Below, one piece after another: positions 13,297 to 24,347 of a stretch of 64,000 nt of DNA. Each line of letters starts with the position of its first letter. The stretch's first letter is position 1. The stretch spans positions 288,501 to 352,500 of the forward strand of contig OY811987.1 of assembly GCA_963681505.1 (NCBI GenBank). The letters are read 5' to 3'. The notes beneath the pieces were generated by a model, which was not told where the DNA came from, made no database searches, and saw nothing but the letters and a program-made list of their open reading frames with translations. The translations under genes were made by a program, and so were the position numbers. The DNA is from Eunapius fragilis (taxonomy: Eukaryota; Porifera; Demospongiae; Spongillida; Spongillidae).

Positions 13297-16200
13297 ATAC
13301 CTCAAACTTCATATACAGTCTCCATAGCAACGGACAGTGCCTCCCACCCTGGTCCTGCGTTGCCCTCACAAACAGACCCCTGATCCTGTGCACCACGCCC
13401 ATCTCAGGCTCATCGACGCAGTCCCCTCCCTCAAGGGGGGCCAGGGGGCGTGCCAACTTGAGCAGCTTCTGGTACCTCCACAGCTCGGCACTGATGGCGT
13501 ACAACCACAGCAGAGGGGACTTCCCCTTGGGCGCGTGGAGGTCAAAGTACCTTCTCACCCGCCCACTGATGAAGGACTGCTGTTCACACTCCAACAGGCA
13601 CCTCAGCAACGAGGTATCACTCGGGAAGGCGCCCAGACCTCTCTCTATGGGACCCCTAAGGTCGGCCAGTTGGAGGGTGTGGTCACGACTGTACCACATC
13701 ACAAGGGTCACGTGAAAACGGCACATCCTGGCCAGGAGTGTTTGCAAACGGGAAGCCTCACCTGAGCAGACGTCCCTCTCTACCACAGCGTCCAGCTTTG
13801 CTGTGAGTGTGGTGGTGATGGTGTCCATGACCACACTTCCTGCACGCACAGAGCAACAGCAGCACTCCAAGACGGCGTAGCACATGGCTGTATTGCACAC
13901 GTGAGGAAACCTGGACGCATCAAGGTTAGCTTCCTCCAAGCCTCTGACGAACGCCTGACTGTAGACGTTACGAGCCCTGAGCAGCCTGGAGGGGGAGACT
14001 GCCTGACTGGTGAAGCCAGACTGCAGGCTACCCTCAGCTAGGCTTACCAGCAAGTGCAGTGTCTTCCCCACGTCAGCCCTGCTAGTGAGTTTGGGTGACC
14101 CCAGCAGTGGACGCAGTCCAAGGAGGCACTCGACGTAGCCAACAAGCAAGACCAGTACACCCTCGCTGGAGAGGTCAGCCGGGAGTTGTGACAGTACGGA
14201 GGCGTAGAGCCTGGCAGCCTCTTCTGTGTTGCCCAAGACGTGCTCAAGGGAGGCACAACAGTGCCACAGATGTGGGTTGTTCCTGTGAGCTTCAAGCTTC
14301 AGGATTCTCTTGATTAACCTCTGAACGACCTTTACCCTCTGTTTAACTTCTCTCGATAACCCTGTCCCTCCAATAAGATTGCTGCCGACTGACCCTGCCA
14401 AGATGAGCAGTTCAAATTCCATCCACAGTTGAACAAGCATCGTTTGGTCTTGGGATGACCTAAAGACAGACAGCGAATGGTTGAAAGTACTCGAGATAAA
14501 ATTCCACAGGGCTCGGCTCTTGTGCTCAGAGGTGACGCACTTTCCCTCGGCTAGGTTGGCCAGACCCCACTCCCCCATCAGCCGGTACCCTCCCCCCACT
14601 CCCAGCTGCCAGAAGGATGAAGACGACGGATCGCAGTAAACCAGTGTGTCCACAGCTACCTGCCAAGGCCCGTGGTACACGTCCCATGGCCACTGCAAGC
14701 ACATGGAGATGTAGCGATGGGAGTGATTGGTCATCGCCATACAAGGGACTGGGGCCCCGAGGTAGTGAAGAAAAGTGGTGACCAAATTCATGCGCAGGAG
14801 AGGGTCAGATATTCGGAACAGGAATGGGCTGACATCGTCAAACAACACCATACGATCTGGGTCAGTGCAGTCCTCCTCCTTCTCACCCTTGGTGTGGTCC
14901 GGTCTCCATGGCAATGCCTGCTCCCTCTCCCTGTAGTCTTCCAGTTTCAGCCACGCCTCCTCAAAGGAGGAGCCCCTTATCAGGTCCAGTTCAGGATCAC
15001 CACCTCCCCCCTCACCAGAGCACACTCCCCCCTCACCAGAGCACACTTCCTTTGTGTACACAGCCGGCTCCACAAGCCCCAGTCCACAAAGAGGCTTTCT
15101 TCCTTTTTGAGTGGACTCCATCCAGCTGTCCCATCCAGGAGCACCTGCCTCCCCAAAGCGGGGAACGCCACTGTCCCAGAAGGTCTCAAAGAACTGCAGA
15201 CGGTCTTTGTGGGAGACAGACCCCTCCTCCTCCTGCTGAAGCTCTGTCGGGCAGCACAGGTTGAACTCAATGAGTGCCTGGAAGCAGGCCACACCCCTCT
15301 CACTGTGGCCGACCTGCTGCATCATGGAGCAGTAGAGATAGAAGATGGCTAGAAGGGAGTGGGGTGTGTGAGGGTGTGGTCTGTGGGACATGAGGGTACC
15401 TTCCTGGATGGAGAAGAGGGTGGAGATGCACTTGGAGTAAAGGGCACCCAATGAGTTCACTGAGAAAGATGAAAAATGCGACTGGCAGAACTGGATATAA
15501 GCTAGCCACAGCTCTGGGCTGTTTGGATGCTTAAAGACAAGGTCCTTCCATCGTTTTGATACCTTGTCAGCATCCCACACCTCACCACACAGCTCCATGT
15601 GTCCCACCAGAAGCTCCACAGAACTGGGATTGCTCTCCAAGGCATGCTCAAATATTGATATCTTGCGTTCCAACAGTGCCAGGTGGCTTCTCCCCTTCAC
15701 GTCCCCCTCCTGGACGGCGAGGGGTAGTTTCCCCCACACCAGCGCCTCGTCCTGAAAGCGTATGAATTGAAGCCATAGACCAACGTCACGGGGGTTTTCA
15801 ACAAGTGATCGATTGTAGTCTGCCGTCTTCCGCGATACATATTCCTCTGGGGTGAGGGCAGCTACAGGAGGTGTGGCATCTGCCTGCGCTGAGACCTCCA
15901 GGGGGATGCAGTCCTCGAGAGAAGTGGGAGGGGCCCCGGCTTGCTGCCCAGTCGGCAGGAGGACAGTACTGACTGGTTCTAGCTGAAGCCGCTTGTCAAA
16001 GTACCTTGAGCCAACACTCTTTCCCTTCCTGAGGTTAGCCTTTGACCTGTTGTCTGTCCACGTGATGCTCTGGTGTCTGCCCAGACCAAGGCAGTGAGCA
16101 CCGAATCTCCTGCGGTATTTGGCCGTGTCCCCGCTGTACAGTGTGCCGTACCGGGCATTGCTCGGGTCAGAGTGGTGGTCGATGCGATGGGCGGCCTCGG

Positions 16201-16600
16201 GGGTAAGCCCCGCCTCGTCAATCCAGATCGTCTGGGGCTGCAGGTTTGCCGAGGTGGCCCCCGGCGGGGTACCTTTGGCCTTCGAAGTGTGGCGTTTCTT
16301 TACGTCGTGCGATTTTTTGTCCTCAGCGGCACGTTTGCGCTGGCTTTCCCCCTTACGTCCAATGTCCGGGGGTGTGCGTCTGTGCTGAAGGTGGAGCTCC
16401 ACCGGTTCGTCGCTGGGTTTGAAGCTCGCATTCTGCAACCAGCTGCGATCCTGTGCGTTGGCGTCGCCTGCAAGGACGTCCAACAGTGCATTATGTAATG
16501 GCGGTGTTTATGGTGTACCTTCAGGTTCGTGGATGGGTTTAATATCGTTCCCGGCAACTGATGGGAAAAGAGGCTTATTAGATCCCTGGAAAGTATCCAT
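12060..16600 (-). CDS. NRDE2: NRDE2, nuclear RNAi-defective 2 homologue
   Basis: Nuclear HAT-repeat protein that works with the exosome helicase MTR4 and with splicing factors. Four exons: 16519-16600, 13301-16467, 12466-12537 and 12060-12242, giving 1167 residues (human about 1164). The N-terminus MDTFQGSNKPLFPSVAG matches human LFPAFAG; exon 1 joins exon 2 across a 51-bp intron. Exon 2 holds the conserved signatures YGTLYSGDTAKYRRRFG, NRSLVENPRDVGLWLQFIRF, FFETFWDSGVPRFGE, PWRPDHTK and ALFVRATQD-type HAT repeats to CPLLWRLYMKFE. The last exons encode FYQGIHHCPWSK and HIRVRAPLEEVKL, as in the human C-terminus. Most of the gene sits in one 3.2-kb exon. Its start codon lies 34 bp from that of FANCL. 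Confidence 0.95.
12584..12684. repeat. (CA)n/(CACGTA)n microsatellite
   Basis: CA-rich tract with interspersed CGTA in NRDE2 intron 3. A second CA run lies at about 13255-13292 just after the donor of exon 2. Confidence 0.9.
12951..13177. mobile_element. MITE-like inverted-repeat element in an NRDE2 intron
   Basis: Starts CCTGTGAAC and ends with the inverted GTTCACAGG. The two ends match over about 55 bp including a shared CAGCTGTTTTAGCCCTAATC block. Total 227 bp, no coding capacity, no clear target duplication. Confidence 0.75.
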
Positions 16601-16634
16601 TCCAAATAATGCCCACCGATGACGTTATGTAGGA
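16601..16634. promoter_or_regulatory. 34-bp head-to-head interval, NRDE2/FANCL
   Basis: The NRDE2 start is at 16600 (minus) and the FANCL start at 16635 (plus). With so short a gap the 5' untranslated regions must be tiny, overlap each other, or begin inside the partner gene. A shared core promoter is inferred. Confidence 0.6.
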
Positions 16635-19600
16635 ATGTCGACGCTGCTGAGCACCTGTCCGCTGTTACTGCCTTTCAGTTCCGACCGTCTATCCTATAGA
16701 GGTTACATTTCAGTAGGAGTAAGTGAATATGGCAAGATATTTGCTGTTAGCAACGCTGCCCGCCCATAGTTTTTGTGCTTGCTGTGCACAAGAAGATATA
16801 ATATGGCACTCAACTAAAAGCAATAACGCAGAGTTAACGTAACACACCTTGCCGCATAGGTCCGTGGCTGATACTTACCGCCTATCTGATGCATGCGTTT
16901 TGTACATGCATGTACATGGGGAACATAATACCAGAGATAATACCTGATATGTTTACGTCACATCATTTGACCTTTTAACATCTCTGTGTGTATATTTTGT
17001 TGAAGACTCAAAATTACCGACTGAATATCACTATTCCGCAAACACCGGAACTGAAAGGGGCCAGGTTAATTCAGAAAGCCATTTAAGTGCATAGTCACTA
17101 ATCCCTTTGGCAGGATTGAATGTGATTGGAAATTGAGACACGCTCTCCGTGGTTATGAAGCAGCTGTTCAAAGGGTAGCGTATATTAAGTTTGTTGCTTT
17201 AGGGTAGGACATTATACCTTTGTTGCCATAGAAACTTGATCAGAGCAGAGACCTGCACACATTTGTAATGGACTTCAAAAGCCTCCTTGTAAGCTTTCTT
17301 GCTGCATATGCTGGTCCTTGTTACTATGGTAACTGCCTACCAACAGAGCCAGGTCCTCAGCAGTCATCCTGTACCCCTGCAAGAGCCTCCTCCCCCTCCT
17401 GCTGTCTACTCACAGCTTCTTGATGATCTAGATGCCATTGGATGGGAGAGGTTAGCTGGTGCCTACCGGGCAAAGTGTAATGTCCATTGGATGGGAGAGG
17501 TTAGCTGGTGCCTACCGGGCAAAGTGTAATGTCCATTGGATGGGAGAGGTTAGCTGGTGCTTACCAGGCAAAGTGTAATGTCCATTGGATGGGAGAGGTT
17601 AGCTGGTACCTACCGGGCAAAGTGTAATGTCCATTGGATGGGAGAGGTTAGCTGGTGCCTACTGGGCAAAGTGTAATGTCCATTGGATGGGAGAGGTTAG
17701 CTGGTGCCTACCGGGCAAAGTGTAATGTCCATTGGATGGGAGAGGTTAGCTGGTGCTTACCAGGCAAAGTGTAATGTCCATTGGATGGGAGAGGTTAGCT
17801 GGTGTTTACCGGGCAAAGTGTAATGTCCATTGGATGGGAGAGGTTAGCTGGTGCTTACCAGGCAAAGTGTAATGTCCATTGGATGGGAGAGGTTAGCTGG
17901 TACCTACCAGGCAAAGTGTAATGTCCATTGGATGGGAGAGGTTAGCTGGTACCTACTGGGCAAAGTGTAATGTCCATTGGATGGGAGAGGTTAGCTGGTG
18001 CCTACCGGGCAAAGTGTAATGTCCATTGGATGGGAGAGGTTAGCTGGTGCTTACCAGGCAAAGTGTAATGTCCATTGGATGGGAGAGGTTAGCTGGTGCT
18101 TACCGGGCAAAGTGTAATGTCCATTGGATGGGAGAGGTTAGCTGGTACCTACCGGGCAAAGTGTAATGTCCATTGGATGGGAGAGGTTAGCTGGTGCTTA
18201 CCGGGCAAAGTGTAATGTCCATTGGATGGGAGAGGTTAGCTGGTGCTTACCGGGCAAAGTGTAATGTCCATTGGATGGGAGAGGTTAGCTGGTGCTTACT
18301 GGGCAAAGTGTAATGTCCATTGGATGGGAGAGGTTAGCTGGTGCTTACCGGGCAAAGTGTAATGTCCATTGGATGGGAGAGGTTAGCTGGTGCCTACTGG
18401 GCAAAGTGTAATGTCCATTGGATGGGAGAGGTTAGCTGGTGCTTACCAGGCAAAGTGTAATGTCCATTGGATGGGAGAGGTTAGCTGGTGCCTACCAGGC
18501 AAAGTGTAATGTCCATTGGATGGGAGAGGTTAGCTGGTGCTTACCGGGCAAAGTGTAATGTCCATTGGATGGGAGAGGTTAGCTGGTGCTTACCAGGCAA
18601 AGTATAATGTCCATTGGATGGGAGAGGTTAGCTGGTGCTTACCAGGCAAAGTGTAATGTCCATTGGATGGGAGAGGTTAGCTGGTACCTACCAGGCAAAG
18701 TGTAATGTCCATTGGATGGGAGAGGTTAGCTGGTGCTTACCGGGCAAAGTGTAATGTCCATTGGATGGGAGAGGTTAGCTGGTGCTTACCAGGCAAAGTG
18801 TAATGTCCATTGGATGGGAGAGGTTAGCTGGTGCCTACTGGGCAAAGTGTAATGTCCATTGGATGGGAGAGGTTAGCTGGTGCCTACCGGGCAAAGTGTA
18901 ATGTCCATTGGATGGGAGAGGTTAGCTGGTGCTTACCAGGCAAAGTGTAATGTCCATTGGATGGGAGAGGTTAGCTGGTGTTTACCGGGCAAAGTGTAAT
19001 GTCCATTGGATGGGAGAGGTTAGCTGGTGCTTACCAGGCAAAGTGTAATGTCCATTGGATGGGAGAGGTTAGCTGGTACCTACCAGGCAAAGTGTAATGT
19101 CCATTGGATGGGAGAGGTTAGCTGGTACCTACTGGGCAAAGTGTAATGTCCATTGGATGGGAGAGGTTAGCTGGTGCCTACCGGGCAAAGTGTAATGTCC
19201 ATTGGATGGGAGAGGTTAGCTGGTGCTTACCAGGCAAAGTGTAATGTCCATTGGATGGGAGAGGTTAGCTGGTGCTTACCGGGCAAAGTGTAATGTCCAT
19301 TGGATGGGAGAGGTTAGCTGGTACCTACCGGGCAAAGTGTAATGTCCATTGGATGGGAGAGGTTAGCTGGTGCTTACCGGGCAAAGTGTAATGTCCATTG
19401 GATGGGAGAGGTTAGCTGGTGCTTACCGGGCAAAGTGTAATGTCCATTGGATGGGAGAGGTTAGCTGGTGCTTACTGGGCAAAGTGTAATGTCCATTGGA
19501 TGGGAGAGGTTAGCTGGTGCTTACCGGGCAAAGTGTAATGTCCATTGGATGGGAGAGGTTAGCTGGTGCCTACTGGGCAAAGTGTAATGTCCATTGGATG

Positions 19601-22075
19601 GGAGAGGTTAGCTGGTGCTTACCAGGCAAAGTGTAATGTCCATTGGATGGGAGAGGTTAGCTGGTGCCTACCAGGCAAAGTGTAATGTCCATTGGATGGG
19701 AGAGGTTAGCTGGTGCTTACCGGGCAAAGTGTAATGTCCATTGGATGGGAGAGGTTAGCTGGTGCTTACCAGGCAAAGTATAATGTCCATTGGATGGGAG
19801 AGGTTAGCTGGTGCTTACCAGGCAAAGTGTAATGTCCATTGGATGGGAGAGGTTAGCTGGTACCTACCAGGCAAAGTGTAATGTCCATTGGATGGGAGAG
19901 GTTAGCTGGTGCTTACCGGGCAAAGTGTAATGTCCATTGGATGGGAGAGGTTAGCTGGTGCTTACCAGGCAAAGTGTAATGTCCATTGGATGGGAGAGGT
20001 TAGCTGGTGCCTACTGGGCAAAGTGTAATGTCCATTGGATGGGAGAGGTTAGCTGGTGCTTACCAGGCAAAGTGTAATGTCCATTGGATGGGAGAGGTTA
20101 GCTGGTGCTTACCGGGCAAAGTGTAATGTCCATTGGATGGGAGAGGTTAGCTGGTGCTTACCAGGCAAAGTGTAATGTCCATTGGATGGGAGAGGTTAGC
20201 TGGTGCCTACTGGGCAAAGTGTAATGTCCATTGGATGGGAGAGGTTAGCTGGTGCTTACCGGGCAAAGTGTAATGTCCATTCCTTGGATCATTCAGGGTG
20301 GTACACATCGATCCCTCCTTTCGAGACTGGAAAATTAACAGTATGTAAGTTGGCTTGCCTTCTATCATTTGTATTAAGTACCTCCCCTCTCCCCTTCTCC
20401 CCACCCTCCACAATTTTTTATTCTAATCTCCTTAACTCGTCTCTCCCCATCCTTCTGTTTCTTTATCCCTTTAACCCTTCTCACATCCTCTTCCTTTCCT
20501 GACTGTTGCCATAGTGATGGTCATGGACGGGAGCACATTCTCTCTCTACATCTATCATCACAGGTTCACCTATTTTTAGCATTTGATTCGCAATGTTGTT
20601 CTCTTAAGCATGGAAATATCATCATCATTACCTCACATTTCTATTTTTAGCACCCAACCATTCCACCCATTTGCAATGCCAGCCTGCCACACCCATTCCA
20701 ATTGCAATGGCATAGCAAGGTGGGCGTGGCTTCAATGATGGAGGGTTGTGTAAGCCCGTGTGCCTTGTAGGCTTCCTTACAAGATGCTGTGAGACAGTTT
20801 GAGCTCGAGTTGTGCAAGTACCAGAGGTTCTGGGACATGATGGATCAGCTGGACAGGGAGACACAGGTCCTGGAGCCAGAGAAGCCAACCAGGGAGAGTG
20901 TGCAGCGGAGGATTGTGATTGGTCAGTTGGAAATTGTTAGTAAGGTTCACACGTAAGTATTGCTCTGTCAACAGGTCAAAGTGTGTCACTAGTGCTGCAG
21001 GTGGATCCACTGAGGCCTACTGACTTCCCACAGTGCAGGTTTCTTGGTCCTGATCATGGTATGTGCTAGGATGATGGGTTTATAGCTGGGCATATTAGTG
21101 ATTGTGAACTTTCTACCAAGCCATTGGAAGTCTTAAGAGACAGCTTAGTGAGCAAATCGACAAATGGTAAAGATGGTACTCTGTAATGTATGGCAGTGTA
21201 TATGTGGTGGTGTGTGTGTGTGGTGTGTGTGTGTGTTTGTGTGTATGCACCTTATTTAACACACACTACCTTCAAAATGTAGTTGAAAGCAACACAGTCC
21301 TTCCTCCAATTCCTCCCCTTCCCTCCAATTCCTCCCTTTCCCTCCAATTCCTCCCCTTCCCTCCAATTCCTCCCCTTCCCTCCAATTCCTCCCCTTCCCT
21401 CCAATTCCTCCCCTTCCCTCCAATTCCTTTCCCCCCTCCCTCCTTTCTAGCATGAGATTATTGTAAATTGCTTCACCTATGAAGTTAAAACACTTTACTA
21501 GCTTCTTGGTATAGTTTGGTCACATGACTGTACATCCAAAACTGTACATCCAAAACTGTACACACATGCTGCTGTCATGTAGGGAGGATCACCTGACCCT
21601 CCTGGTTAATCTAGAGAAGTTACTCGGCCTCAAGTTTCCTTCCCCATCTAAGACCTCCGAAGAGGTGAGGGGTGTGAGGGCATGTGGCCAGTGGTGCTGT
21701 AGTGAGGATGCAATCACTCTCCAGGTGGCTGTGTCTCTGGAGTGTGGTATATGCTACATGTGCCGTCTTGATGGGGGGGAAGCTCCCGAGGTCACCTGCA
21801 ATAACCCGCCATGTTCCCGCACCTTCCACCATGCATGCCTCTTTGAAGTAAGATGGAGGAGACGGAGGAGTGGGTGTGGTGTGTGGACTATTGGATCATC
21901 ATTAGTTAATCACACACACGCACGCACACATGTATGTACATATACCCACACATAATTGCATGTACACACACACACATATACCCACACATAATTGCATGTA
22001 CACACACACATATACCCACACATAATTGCATGTACGCGCACACATATATGCACATATACCCACACATAATTGCAT

Positions 22076-22117
<42 letters not shown>

Positions 22118-22334
22118 TTAAATAGACAATCGTGTAAGGAACATCTTTTACACAACCTACAGTGGCTCAAAGGACTCCCCACCTCCAGGCAGAGTTTCAA
22201 AACTATATTTGGCGAGTGTCCCTACTGCAGTCAGGTATGGTTAACACTACACCTGCCTGCATTGACCCACTCTCTCTCCCTTTGATCCCCACCTTTACCC
22301 TCGGAAGCCAATTACAGTGACAGCCGCTGCCTGA
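16635..22334 (+). CDS. FANCL: Fanconi anaemia E3 ubiquitin ligase FANCL
   Basis: E3 ligase that monoubiquitinates FANCD2 and FANCI in interstrand crosslink repair. Fifteen exons in consistent phase: 16635-16718, 17006-17064, 17114-17174, 17244-17288, 17347-17450, 20297-20344, 20515-20563, 20651-20719, 20771-20921, 20975-21058, 21121-21166, 21583-21664, 21725-21847, 22163-22234 and 22308-22334; 367 residues (human 375). Exons 1-4 give the ELF domain (LSTCPLLLPF, YRGYISVGTQNYRLNITIP, CDWKLRHALRGYEAAVQR). The double-RWD/URD part includes PPPPPAVYSQLLDDLDAIGW, DGHGREHILSLHL, FWDMMDQLDRETQVLEPEKP and VDPLRPTDFPQCRFLG. The PHD/RING finger has CGICYMCRLDG, CNNPPCSRTFHHACLFE and FGECPYCSQPI, with all metal ligands apparently kept. 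Intron 5 is a 2.8-kb array of 49-bp repeats. Confidence 0.95.
17435..20281. repeat. 49-bp minisatellite, about 58 units, in FANCL intron 5
   Basis: About 58 copies of a 49-bp unit. The first unit overlaps the last 16 bases of FANCL exon 5 (CCATTGGATGGGAGAG) and the following donor GTTAGC, so every unit repeats the exon-intron junction. Units vary mainly in the ten bases after GCTGGT (for example gcctaccggg, gcttaccagg, acctactggg). Variant order shows units 5-28 repeated as units 29-52: a 24-unit, 1,176-bp duplication, confirmed by a rare agtata variant at 18601 and again at 19777. Confidence 0.97.
21300..21435. repeat. Pyrimidine-rich 17-bp repeat in a FANCL intron
   Basis: Eight or so copies of TTCCCTCCAATTCCTCC in the intron between the exons ending at 21166 and starting at 21583. 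Confidence 0.85.
21908..22115. repeat. CA-rich repeat with a longer unit, FANCL intron 13
   Basis: Copies of a unit containing TATACCCACACATAATTGCA followed by a variable CA run; it ends in a pure CA tract before the exon at 22163. Confidence 0.85.
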
Positions 22335-22442
22335 TCACAAGAGAACAGGTTCATTCACACAAAAGAACAGCTATAATACGCATGCATGGTAACGCCTAAA
22401 CCTATTTGCAGGGCTCAATTTTGATGTGGTGATGATGACTAA

Positions 22443-24347
22443 TCATTCACTCTTTGTTGCAGTGGATTCTACTTTTGGCTCAGTTTCTGTCTTTGGTTCC
22501 CCTGCAGTTGATGATTCCCCTGTCTTGGGTTCCCCTGCAGTCGACGGTTCCTCTGTCCTGGGTTCTGCTGCAGTCGACGGTTCCTCTGTCTTGGGTTCCC
22601 CTGCAGTCGACGGTTCCTCTGTCTTGGGTTCCCCTGCAGTCGACGGTTCCCCTGTCTTGGGTTCCCCTGCAGTCGATGGTTCCTCTGTCTTGGGTTCCCC
22701 TGCAGTCGACGGTTCCCCTGTCTTGGGTTCCCCTGCAGTCGATGGTTCCTCTGTCTTGGGTTCCCCTGCAGTCGACGGTTCCCCTGTCTTGGGTTCCCCT
22801 GCAGTCGACGGTTCCCCTGCAGTCGACGGTTCCCCTGTCTTGGGTTCCCCTGCAGTTGACGGTTCCTCTGTCTTGGGTTCCCCTGCAGTCGATGGTTCCT
22901 CTGTCTTGGGTTCCCCTGCAGTCGACGGTTCCTCTGTCTTGGGTTCCCCTGCAGTCGACGGTTCCTCTGTCTTGGGTTCCCCTGCAGTCGACGGTTCCTC
23001 TGTCTTGGGTTCCCCTGCAGTTGATGGTTCCCCTGCAGTCGACGGTTCCCCTGTCTTGGGTTCCCCTGCAGTCAATGGTTCTGCCGTCACCTTGGGTTGT
23101 GTACTTGGTATTCCTCTTGTCTCTTTGGCAGCACTTGGTTCTGTCTCTGGTGGGGGTCTTGGCTGATGCTGATTATACTGTGGTGTCTTACTCACCAGGC
23201 CCATTTCAATCAGGCTGTAGCAGGTATCAATGATGGTCTCTCTCACTGGGCGAGGTGTGATGCCTAGAACAGTCTTCGTGCTCTCAGTGTTGTACTTGAG
23301 CTGCTTGCCTAGCGCTGGGTACAGCCATTTGGCTCCATCGTCAAACCACTTGGCAAACCACATAGCGAAATCTGGCAACGCCATTGTGCACGTCCTGTAC
23401 CCGAGGGGGTAGAACTCTCTGAACACCATGTTAGCTACGTCCGTGTACCAGATGTTCTCGCCCACCACCAAGAAGCGCCTGCCTACGGCTTCTGGCTTTT
23501 CCATTGCCGCTATGTGGGCGGCTGCCACGTCTCGCACGTCGACGGAGGGCCAGTTGACGTGGGGTACCCCTGTCGACTTAACGAACAGCTGCAGGAGTGA
23601 CTGGATCGAGGTATCGCCACCAGTGGTGGTCAAAAGGGGGCCTAGCACCACTCCAGGGTTCACAACTGCAAATTCGAAGCGCTTGCTTTCCTCCAGCTGT
23701 GTCCAAAAGTCCCAAGCGGCCTTTTCCGCGCGCAGTTTGCTTTTCTCGTAAGCAGCGCAATTTTCCTCTGCTGACCAATCCTCTTCAGAGTACACATGGT
23801 CGGCGTCCCCATTCCCGTTCATTCCCGATGACACGGCAGCTATGGAGCTGGTGAGCACCACACGCTTCACACAACCAGCCTCTGCGCACGCCCTCAATAC
23901 GTTCAAGGTCCCGTTTACTGCGGGATGTATGATAGCGTTCTCGTCGCGAGGTATTTTAGTAGGAAATGGCGACGCAACGTGGTAGACATACGCACACCCT
24001 TTCACGGCTTCGACCCAGCACTCGACTTGCTCAAGGTCCGCCTCCACAAGCGTAAGCGGGTACTTGGACTCGGGTACCAGCTGCTTAAGCGGTTGAATCT
24101 TGCTTTCATTGGCGAGGCTCCGTACAGTTCCGCGGACCCTAAACCTTCCCTGCCTTAACAGTTGCTGGACAATGTGCGTAGCGATGTAACCGGAGGCACC
24201 GGTCACTAGCACCGTGGGAGGACCATCGTCGCTGGCTTTCGGAGGCTGTTCGCTGGTTTCCTTGTGAGCACCCTGAAGCAGGTCTCCAGTCTCGTTGTGG
24301 GCTCCAGAAGAGGTTGCCGTTTGCCGCGAGGTTTCTGCTTCCGACAT
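22443..24347 (-). CDS. Extended SDR, dihydroflavonol-4-reductase-like, with repeat tail
   Basis: Single-exon gene of 634 residues. NAD(P)-dependent reductase of the extended SDR family (dihydroflavonol reductase/cinnamoyl-CoA reductase/3-beta-HSD-like). The Rossmann glycine motif TGASGYIATHIVQQLL is at about residue 49, a DhVYHVASPFP strand end follows, and the active-site motif is YEKSK at about residue 200. VVNPGVVLGPLL and VDVRDVAAAHIAAM are also typical. The catalytic domain ends near residue 400. After it come about 200 residues of an 11-residue repeat of the type GEP(S/K)T(A/E), encoded by a 33-bp minisatellite (22493-23090). The tail is acidic and Thr/Pro-rich, probably disordered. Substrate unknown. 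Its stop lies 108 bp from the convergent FANCL stop. It is the only intronless large gene here besides NDUFV2. Confidence 0.85.
   Translation of the reverse strand: MSEAETSRQTATSSGAHNETGDLLQGAHKETSEQPPKASDDGPPTVLVTGASGYIATHIVQQLLRQGRFRVRGTVRSLANESKIQPLKQLVPESKYPLTLVEADLEQVECWVEAVKGCAYVYHVASPFPTKIPRDENAIIHPAVNGTLNVLRACAEAGCVKRVVLTSSIAAVSSGMNGNGDADHVYSEEDWSAEENCAAYEKSKLRAEKAAWDFWTQLEESKRFEFAVVNPGVVLGPLLTTTGGDTSIQSLLQLFVKSTGVPHVNWPSVDVRDVAAAHIAAMEKPEAVGRRFLVVGENIWYTDVANMVFREFYPLGYRTCTMALPDFAMWFAKWFDDGAKWLYPALGKQLKYNTESTKTVLGITPRPVRETIIDTCYSLIEMGLVSKTPQYNQHQPRPPPETEPSAAKETRGIPSTQPKVTAEPLTAGEPKTGEPSTAGEPSTAGEPKTEEPSTAGEPKTEEPSTAGEPKTEEPSTAGEPKTEEPSTAGEPKTEEPSTAGEPKTGEPSTAGEPSTAGEPKTGEPSTAGEPKTEEPSTAGEPKTGEPSTAGEPKTEEPSTAGEPKTGEPSTAGEPKTEEPSTAGEPKTEEPSTAAEPRTEEPSTAGEPKTGESSTAGEPKTETEPKVESTATKSE
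22493..23090. repeat. 33-bp coding minisatellite in the SDR tail
   Basis: Tandem 33-bp units containing TTCCCCTGCAGTCGACGG, with a few shorter units. It keeps frame (11 codons) on the minus strand in the SDR gene. Both plus-strand frames seen there are by-products. Confidence 0.9.

Noticed and set aside
14672-15352. 226-codon plus-strand frame
   Set aside because: Lies wholly opposite the conserved NRDE2 coding exon and has no family likeness.
13160-16483. NRDE2 starting at 16483
   Set aside because: That position is a TTG, not ATG. A 51-bp intron (16468-16518) joins exon 2 to a first exon starting MDTFQGS at 16600, which matches the human N-terminus.
17299-17529. Reading FANCL exon 5 straight through the repeat
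   Set aside because: It meets a stop at about 17529, whereas splicing at 17450 to 20297 restores the conserved GWER-VVHIDPSF order seen in human FANCL.
17435-20281. CRISPR-like array (regular short repeats)
   Set aside because: Units are directly adjacent with no unique spacers, and lie in an intron of an animal gene; it is a minisatellite.
22426-23233. Plus-strand 240-260-codon frames
   Set aside because: Antisense of the SDR repeat tail; the minus-strand frame continues into a clear enzyme domain.
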